Below are positions 59,084 to 64,000 of a stretch of DNA of 64,000 bases, piece by piece (within the stretch, counting starts at the first letter, position 1; every line of letters begins with the position of its first letter). The translations under genes were made by a program, and so were the position numbers. Origin of the DNA: CADCTQ01 sp963844325 (GTDB lineage Bacteria > Bacteroidota > Bacteroidia > Cytophagales > 172606-1); contig CAWJNV010000001.1 of the NCBI GenBank assembly GCA_963844325.1, forward strand, positions 1,674,001 through 1,738,000, in the 5' to 3' direction. Below the pieces are notes generated by a model. That model made no database searches. It had not been told where the DNA came from and saw nothing but the letters and a program-made list of their open reading frames with translations.

Positions 59084-59503
59084 TCACTGGCTGCAATTGC
59101 GGCACACACCCTGCATGAGCAGGTTGGTTTCGGCCACCTGGTAGCCGTCGGGCAGATTGATGACTGGAATCTGCACGTTGTCGAGGCAGTTGGTCTGGCC
59201 GCAAGCCGTGCATTTGAAGTGTACGTGTTCGTGGTGGTGGGCGGCCGAGGTGCACCGTTCGCGGCAGAGGGCGTACTTGGTGACCCCTTCGTCGTCGAGC
59301 ACCTTGTGAATGATGCCCGCATCCAGGAACGTTTTCAGCGTACGGTACACCGTGACCCGGTCGAAGTGGTCGCTGGTGTTGGCTTCCAGGTCGGCGTGCG
59401 ACAGGGCAAAATCACGCTGCAAAAAAATGTCGAGTACCTCTTCGCGGCAGGACGTGTGGCGCAGGTCGTGGTTTTTCAGTATGTTCTTGATCGGCAACTT
59501 CAT
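59084..59503 (-). CDS. Fur-family metal-dependent transcriptional regulator
   Basis: A 139-residue Fur-superfamily repressor from the ATG at 59503 (MKLPIKNILKNHDLRHTSCR). The winged helix covers ~1-80 (DHFDRVTVYRTLKTFLDAGIIHKV). The metal-sensing and dimer domain contains AHHHEHVHFKCTACGQTNCLD and the C-terminal CRNCSQ, i.e. CxxC...CxxC structural zinc plus a His-rich sensor. Fur, Zur and PerR cannot be told apart with certainty from this; the short length and TVYRTL helix fit the Fur/Zur group. The gene has a -7 box 34 bases upstream. Confidence 0.9.
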   Translation of the reverse strand: MKLPIKNILKNHDLRHTSCREEVLDIFLQRDFALSHADLEANTSDHFDRVTVYRTLKTFLDAGIIHKVLDDEGVTKYALCRERCTSAAHHHEHVHFKCTACGQTNCLDNVQIPVINLPDGYQVAETNLLMQGVCRNCSQ

Positions 59504-59536
59504 AACGTGCTCTTGAGTACAACCCGGAATGCCCGG

Positions 59537-59544
59537 CAAAGTTA
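59537..59544 (-). promoter_or_regulatory. -7 box TAnnTTTG upstream of the Fur-family gene
   Basis: The minus strand reads TAACTTTG, 34 bases before the ATG at 59503. Palindromic repeat DNA begins just upstream at 59562. Confidence 0.45.
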
Positions 59545-59561
59545 CCATTTCCCCGGTAAAA

Positions 59562-59886
59562 AAGACGGGAGACAAGAGACGGGAGACGTAAGACTTACGC
59601 GCCGCGCCAAGTGCTGACACCTCCCGTTGTTACCCTCAACGACAGTTGGCTCCTTTTAATTTCACACCGATGCTGTTTACTGCCGATTGCCCACTGCCTG
59701 CTTGTACTCACAAGAAAGGCTGTATGGTTGTATGGTTGATTGTTGAATGGCTGCATGGTTATATGGTTGATTGATGGGAAGTGGTGCGGGCGTAAGCAAA
59801 ACCATATAGCCATGCAACCATACAACCCTCCTACAGTATGCCCACGGTCAATTGTCTCTCGTCTAACATCTCCAGCCTCCCGTCTA
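59562..59886. repeat. Nested repeats: family D arms around a GGTTGTATGGTTG palindrome (family E)
   Basis: The outer arms, AGACGGGAGACAAGAGACGG (59562-) and CTCCAGCCTCCCGTCT (ending 59885), are the family D word. Between them is a second palindrome: GGTTGTATGGTTGATTG... (59718-59774) against CCATGCAACCATACAACC (59808-59827). The whole fills the 380-base gap upstream of the Fur gene and overlaps the TAG stop of the PhoD-like gene (59884-59886). No ORF here is credible. Confidence 0.85.
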
Positions 59887-61233
59887 TTTCAGTTCACTGG
59901 CCTTGATCTGGCGGGTCCAGCGTTCTTTGCCGGCGGCATCGAGTACCCGGATGGTCAGTACGCGGTCGGTGCGGGGGCCGCTCACTTCCATGAGGGCAAA
60001 ATTGCGGTCGGTGACCAGCGTACCCGGCACCAGCAGCGTGTTGTTCTCCTTGGGCGAATACGTGCCGGCCGTGAGCGGCGAAATGGTAATGTCGTAGAGC
60101 GGGTACGTGCCCGGCCGTTCGAGTTTGGTCAGCGAAGTAAAGTGCCGGTCGCCGTCCAGGAAAATGACGCCGGGAATCTTGGCGGCGGCAATGGCTTCCA
60201 ACAGCTTGTCGCGTTCCTGCGGGTAAAAAGCGTAGCTGTCTTCCTGCTCCACCGGGTTGAGTACCTGGCTGCCGATCACCACGAACTTGAAGGGGGCACG
60301 GCTGTAGGTGAGGGCGTCGATCAGCCACTGCAACTGCGCGTCACCCAGCAGCGGCCGCGGCCCGGCGAGGTTCCCGGTTTCGCCGGCCAGGGCGGTCGTG
60401 TTGTGGTTGGGCGTTTTGTACCAGCGGTCATCGAGCAGGAAAAACTGCACGTCGTGCCACTGGAAGGAGCCCGTCACCCCGCCGTGGTCACCGAGCACGT
60501 AATTGGGGTTGGCCCAGAACAGTTTAAACGCCTTCAGCGTCTGTTCCTTGTTCCAGAAGGAGCGGTCCGAGTTGTCGGGGCCGTAGTCGTGGTCGTCCCA
60601 GGTGGCGTAGTGGTGCACCGAGCCGAGCAGGGGTTGCAGTTCGGGCAGCGACCGGGTATGGCCGTACCGGTGCACGATGCCCGTCCAGGTATTCCAGTCG
60701 GGTTCGCGCAGGTACGTGTTGTCGCCCAGCCAGAGCATGAAGTCCGGCTGCTGGCCGAGGATGGTGGCGGCAATTTCGTAGCCTCCGCCGTAGGGTTTGC
60801 CGGGGCGGTCATACTCGGTTTCGTTCACGTAAAAGCAACTGCCGGTGGCAAATGTAAATGCCGGTGGGTCGGCACGCCACTGCCAGAGGGGCTGTGCCTG
60901 GAAAGCCAGCGGGTAGGGGCGCACCACCTTCTTGTTGTTGATGTACAGTTCGTAGGCGTATTTCTGGCCCGGCTGCACCTGGTCGGCAACCGCCGTGGCC
61001 GTAAAGCCGCTTTCGGCGGTGGTAGTCATTTCGGCCGTCCGGTATTGCCGAGCCGGCATTTGGGGGTCCCAGTACGCAAACCGTACCTTGGCCGGGCCGG
61101 TCGTCTGTACCCACAGGGCCACTTCCCGCATTTCGGAATAGCCCACCATCGGGCCGGCTTTCAGCAGTTTTTCCTGGGCGAAAGCCAGCAGGGGCAGCAG
61201 CAGGAAGAGGGCGGTAATAAAACTTCGATGCAT
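59884..61233 (-). CDS. PhoD-like alkaline phosphatase family protein
   Basis: A 449-residue exported metallophosphoesterase with a signal peptide ending LLAFAQ. The N-terminal Ig-like domain (~20-130) precedes the PhoD-like core: FATGSCFYV, LWLGDNTYLREPDW, ATWDDHDYGPDNSD (metal ligands), VQFFLLDDRWYK, FVVIGSQVLNPVEQED and VIFLDGDRHFTSLTKLE. Such enzymes cleave phosphodiesters or monoesters outside the cytoplasm, often with Ca and Fe. The substrate is unknown, and there is no Pho-box-like motif that I can identify. The stop codon overlaps a palindromic repeat. Confidence 0.92.
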   Translation of the reverse strand: MHRSFITALFLLLPLLAFAQEKLLKAGPMVGYSEMREVALWVQTTGPAKVRFAYWDPQMPARQYRTAEMTTTAESGFTATAVADQVQPGQKYAYELYINNKKVVRPYPLAFQAQPLWQWRADPPAFTFATGSCFYVNETEYDRPGKPYGGGYEIAATILGQQPDFMLWLGDNTYLREPDWNTWTGIVHRYGHTRSLPELQPLLGSVHHYATWDDHDYGPDNSDRSFWNKEQTLKAFKLFWANPNYVLGDHGGVTGSFQWHDVQFFLLDDRWYKTPNHNTTALAGETGNLAGPRPLLGDAQLQWLIDALTYSRAPFKFVVIGSQVLNPVEQEDSYAFYPQERDKLLEAIAAAKIPGVIFLDGDRHFTSLTKLERPGTYPLYDITISPLTAGTYSPKENNTLLVPGTLVTDRNFALMEVSGPRTDRVLTIRVLDAAGKERWTRQIKASELK

Positions 61234-61315
61234 AAAGGGGTTGGTTTGGCTGGCGCAAATTACGGATTATGCGCAGGAGCCCCTTGCCTGCACGGTGCCC
61301 TCTTTGGGGAAACTG

Positions 61316-61565
61316 AACCGCAAGGATCGCAATAAAGATGCAAAGGGGTACGCGTTTCTCCTTGCGGTCTTTGCGGTTGAGTAGGGGTAGGGTTTCAGGG
61401 GTAGGGTTTAAACCCTACCCTACGGAAAGGCTGCGCTTGGTTTGACTGGAGCGAAGTCTGCGTACGTATGCGCAATATTCATCGTGCGCAATATCCATAG
61501 GATCGGGTTTAAACCCTATCCCTCCTTGCGGTCTTCGCGTCTCCTTTGCGCCCTTTGCGGTTTAG
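61316..61565. repeat. Composite nested palindromic repeat (copy 2)
   Basis: The left CGCAAGG-type block (61318-61375) and right CCTTTGCGCCCTTTGCGG block (to 61563) enclose the same core as 5459-5565. The perfect palindrome is at 61399-61420, then a linker, then the imperfect palindrome at 61499-61520. The linker carries a 16-base near-duplication (GCGCAATATTCATCGT / GCGCAATATCCATAGG) absent from copy 1. Most of the 430-base gap before 61666 is this element. Confidence 0.92.
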
Positions 61566-61596
61566 TTAAAATATGAGAATACTGGCCGCGAATCCG

Positions 61597-61604
61597 TAGT
61601 TTTG
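61597..61604 (+). promoter_or_regulatory. -7 box TAnnTTTG upstream of the lipoprotein-queA pair
   Basis: TAGTTTTG lies 62 bases before the ATG at 61666, just past the composite repeat. Confidence 0.45.
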
Positions 61605-61665
61605 CAGCCGGTTCGGGGCAAAGCCCGTATAAAGTACCATTTGGTTTTAATCAATACGCAAAAAC

Positions 61666-62271
61666 ATGTTTGCATACCGTAGGCTGGTTTCGCCCCGGAA
61701 GGCCGGTCAGATACTGTTGGGGGTGGTGTGGCTGCTGTGCGCGGCCTGCGGTTCGGAATCCGGCCAGGAGCAAACCTCGGCCGTAGACTCCTCGCAGGCG
61801 GAAACTTCGCTGGAGCCCCCCGCCGCCCTGGCCCAGTACAGTCCCAAGTTTCAGAAGATCGTCCGCACCCCCGACGGGGTGGTCCGGGGCATTTCCGTGG
61901 GCGACAAACTGGACGCGGTCAAGGAGCAGGAGCGCAGTGCCCCGTCGGAGGACAGCACCGGTCACGTGGTCTACAACGTGAAACTCGGCAATGACGAAGA
62001 GACGGACGTGTTCTACTATTACACCCCCGGCAACAATACCGTCCGCAACATCAAGCTCGACGTGTTCCTCAACGACGCCCAGTCGGTGGACAGCCTCATG
62101 CAGGAGTTCAACCGGTATTTTACCGACAAATACGGCCAGCCCGTAACCCGGGAGCCCAAAACGCTGGCCTGGCAGGACGGGCAAAAGACCCGGATCGTGC
62201 TCAAAGACGTGGGCATTCCCCAGGCCCCCGGCTTGCAGGTGCAGATTGCCGGCGGGGAAACCAAACCCTGA
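61666..62271 (+). CDS. Lipoprotein, unknown function
   Basis: A 201-residue protein with a type II signal (AGQILLGVVWLLCAACG, lipobox CAAC with Cys at residue ~28). A polar spacer (SESGQEQTSAVDSSQAE) follows, then a compact domain: FQKIVRTPDGVVRGISVGDKLDAVKEQE, VVYNVKLGNDEETDVFYYYT, IKLDVFLNDAQSVDSLMQEF, KYGQPVTREPKTLAWQDGQ. The pattern resembles the small alpha/beta lipoproteins in which a G-x-x-x-G-D-K-L start is followed by a sheet, but I cannot name the family. It is probably co-transcribed with queA 34 bases downstream. Confidence 0.8.
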   Translation: MFAYRRLVSPRKAGQILLGVVWLLCAACGSESGQEQTSAVDSSQAETSLEPPAALAQYSPKFQKIVRTPDGVVRGISVGDKLDAVKEQERSAPSEDSTGHVVYNVKLGNDEETDVFYYYTPGNNTVRNIKLDVFLNDAQSVDSLMQEFNRYFTDKYGQPVTREPKTLAWQDGQKTRIVLKDVGIPQAPGLQVQIAGGETKP

Positions 62272-62305
62272 CGCCCGTTTCCAACCGACCCCCAACTGCC
62301 CGCCC

Positions 62306-63541
62306 ATGCCGGAAGAACTACTTCCCATTGCCCAGCAGACCATCCGCCTGGAGGACTACACCTACGACCTGCCCGACGACCGCATTGCGGCGTTTCCCCT
62401 CGACCCCCGCGACCATTCCAGACTGCTCGTGTACCGCCGCGGGGTCATCGAACACCGCGTGTTCAAAGACCTGGCCGCGTACGTACCGGCCGGCTCCCTG
62501 CTGGTGTTCAACGACACCAAGGTGATTCCGGCCCGCCTGTATTTCCGCCGTGATACCGGGGCCCTGGTCGAAATATTCCTGCTGCAACCCCACCGCCTGG
62601 AGCAGTCCATCCACGCCATCATGGGGGCCAGGGCCCAATGCACGTGGCGCTGCCTCATCGGCAACAAGAAAAGGTGGAAGGAAGGCGAAGCCCTCACGCA
62701 GGAACTGGCAACCCCCGAAGGAGCCGTGACGGTACGGGCCATCCTGGCCGACCGGGAAGCGCAGGAAGTGCATTTTGAGTGGATGCCGGCGCACCTCCGC
62801 TTTGCCGAACTGCTGCCCCACCTCGGGGAGATTCCGCTGCCGCCGTACCTGAACCGGAAGGCGACCGAAAGGGACAAAACGCAGTACCAGACCGTATACG
62901 CCCGGAAAGAAGGCGCCGTAGCCGCCCCCACGGCCGGCCTGCACTTTACCGACCGCGTACTGGCCTCGTTGACGGAGGGCGGGGCAACCCTCGACTACAT
63001 TACCCTGCACGTGGGAGCCGGCACGTTCCAGCCCATCAAGGCCGAGAACGTGATTGCGCACCCCATGCACGCCGAGCAGATCGTGTTTACCCGCCACAAC
63101 CTCGAACGGCTGGCCGGGCACGCCGGCCGCATCATTGCCGTGGGCACCACTTCGATGCGGGCCCTGGAGAGCCTGTACTGGTACGGCGTAAAACTGCTGA
63201 AGGGCCAGGCGGAGCCGCACCTGTTCGTGGAAAAGCTTTACCCCTACGGCCACGACCCCGCCACGTTGCCCCCCGCGGGGGAAGTCTTCGGGGCGGTGGC
63301 CCGGTACATGGCCGATGCGGGCATGGAAGAACTGATCGGCGAAACCGAAATCCTGATCGTGCCGGGCTACCCGTTCCGCGTGTGCCGGGGCCTGGTGACC
63401 AACTACCACCAGCCGGGCAGTACCCTCATCCTGCTGGTGGCCGCCTTCGTGGGCGACGACTGGCGGCGCATTTACGGGGAGGCGCTGGCGGGCGGCTACC
63501 GCTTCCTGAGCTACGGCGATTCTTCGCTGCTGCTGCCCTGA
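62306..63541 (+). CDS. queA: S-adenosylmethionine:tRNA ribosyltransferase-isomerase
   Basis: A 411-residue enzyme of queuosine synthesis that transfers and rearranges the ribose of SAM onto 7-aminomethyl-7-deazaguanine in tRNA. Motifs: YDLPDDRIAAFPLDPRDHSRLL, LLVFNDTKVIPARL, GEIPLPPYLNRKATERDKTQYQTVYA, APTAGLHFTD, HVGAGTFQPI, GTTSMRALES and TNYHQPGSTLILLVAAFVG. It is longer than the E. coli enzyme, as usual for the Bacteroidota type. ATG at 62306 is used because the open frame from 62246 overlaps the lipoprotein gene. With gluQ at 4399 it indicates a working queuosine pathway. Confidence 0.96.
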   Translation: MPEELLPIAQQTIRLEDYTYDLPDDRIAAFPLDPRDHSRLLVYRRGVIEHRVFKDLAAYVPAGSLLVFNDTKVIPARLYFRRDTGALVEIFLLQPHRLEQSIHAIMGARAQCTWRCLIGNKKRWKEGEALTQELATPEGAVTVRAILADREAQEVHFEWMPAHLRFAELLPHLGEIPLPPYLNRKATERDKTQYQTVYARKEGAVAAPTAGLHFTDRVLASLTEGGATLDYITLHVGAGTFQPIKAENVIAHPMHAEQIVFTRHNLERLAGHAGRIIAVGTTSMRALESLYWYGVKLLKGQAEPHLFVEKLYPYGHDPATLPPAGEVFGAVARYMADAGMEELIGETEILIVPGYPFRVCRGLVTNYHQPGSTLILLVAAFVGDDWRRIYGEALAGGYRFLSYGDSSLLLP

Positions 63542-63774
63542 ACGGGGCGGGCCAGCCCCGCATTTTTGCTTCCGTGTTACCCAAACGAGTTCTGCTCGGG
63601 GCGCGGCGGCCCGGATTGTACGCCAGCCGGGCTAAAAAATAATCCTTTATTTCACAGGCTTTTGCCGTCTTTTTTGCGAAGCTTGCGTATATAAAAGTTG
63701 GTTTTGGGGGCCTTTTGCCAGCCCGGCCAACCATCATCGCAAGGGCATCAGCCCCTTAAACAAACTTTTCTGCA

Positions 63775-64000
63775 ATGCCCATCATCAAGCGGATCGAACG
63801 GGTGTATAATGCACTCAAAGACTGTAAGCTGTCGGACCAGAGTATGGCCCGCATCACGGCTAAACTTCGTCCCGACCTGGATAAAATCGGCCAGTTTTAC
63901 AACTGTTCCCCCGAAGAAGCCCTTTTTCTGAGCCTGATCTTCGGCTTGAAAGTGGTAAACAGCACCGTGTACTACAATGACCTGGTGAATTACATGGATT
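63775..64000 (+). CDS. Unidentified protein, N-terminal part (runs off the window)
   Basis: An open frame from ATG 63775 to the window end gives 75 residues: MPIIKRIERVYNALKDC, then SDQSMARITAKLRPDLDKIG, CSPEEALFLSLIFGLKVVN and VYYNDLVNYMD. It is wholly helical in character, without signal or membrane segment. The segment with EALFLSLIF resembles the helical N-terminus of some Bacteroidota AAA-ATPases, but that is only an impression and no catalytic motif is visible yet. The ATG follows ~230 bases of AT-rich DNA after queA in which I see no clear terminator. Confidence 0.6.
   Translation, partial: MPIIKRIERVYNALKDCKLSDQSMARITAKLRPDLDKIGQFYNCSPEEALFLSLIFGLKVVNSTVYYNDLVNYMD

Overview
The window is a GC-rich stretch of a Bacteroidota chromosome, most likely from a Cytophagales-like or Chitinophagales-like lineage; genus cannot be set from the sequence alone. 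The evidence is the family mix: a MetRS of the type with a C-terminal tRNA-binding domain, a DAHP synthase/chorismate mutase-II fusion, DUF2723, DUF3667, DUF5916, DUF2911 and PorT-like barrel proteins, and a Bacteroidota-type FtsZ tail. Promoters fit too: eleven genes carry a perfect TAnnTTTG (-7) box upstream, and Shine-Dalgarno signals are mostly absent. Coding is dense, with no rRNA, tRNA, CRISPR array, prophage or complete IS element seen.

Layout. 1-9 kb: end of murA, a small membrane protein, metG (split by an apparent frameshift), a lipoprotein, gluQ, a DUF3857/transglutaminase-like protein and the DAHP synthase/chorismate mutase. 9-16 kb: an orphan PAS histidine kinase, clpB, then a small lower-GC accessory patch holding a Uma2-like nuclease and a ParE-type toxin-antitoxin pair. 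Both the nuclease and the toxin appear frameshifted. 16-22 kb: a Rof + SpoIIAA-like fusion protein, then murC-ftsQ-ftsA-ftsZ, the tail of the dcw cluster without its usual upstream part. 22-35 kb: outer-membrane and envelope proteins, a patatin-like protein with an unusual nucleophile motif, a DMT transporter, DUF3667, a DNA glycosylase, a dCMP deaminase, DUF2911 and DUF1015. 35-45 kb: an XRE regulator, a secreted HEIGH metallopeptidase fused to tectonin-like repeats, a GH140-like hydrolase, a large DUF2723 membrane protein and a natA/natB-type ABC exporter. 45-52 kb: a lipoprotein, grpE-dnaJ, recJ, lptB and a GH3-family enzyme. 52-59 kb: a surface-glycan cluster (WbuB-like glycosyltransferase, DJ-1/PfpI protein, PglC-, PglD- and PglE-like enzymes), ispE, rfbB and fur. 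59-64 kb: a PhoD-like phosphatase, a lipoprotein, queA and the start of an unidentified gene.

The most unusual feature is the intergenic DNA. At least ten families of imperfect palindromes, each built from a short reiterated word, occupy the spaces between genes. Some are nested in one another, some recur at distant loci with a conserved loop core, some sit directly upstream of a -7 box, and several overlap or supply the stop codon of a neighbouring gene. No transposase or RAYT-like gene that could move them is present here.

Three apparent single-base frameshifts (metG, Uma2, ParE-like toxin) lie within the first 15 kb. They could be real mutations or assembly indels, and only the reads can decide.
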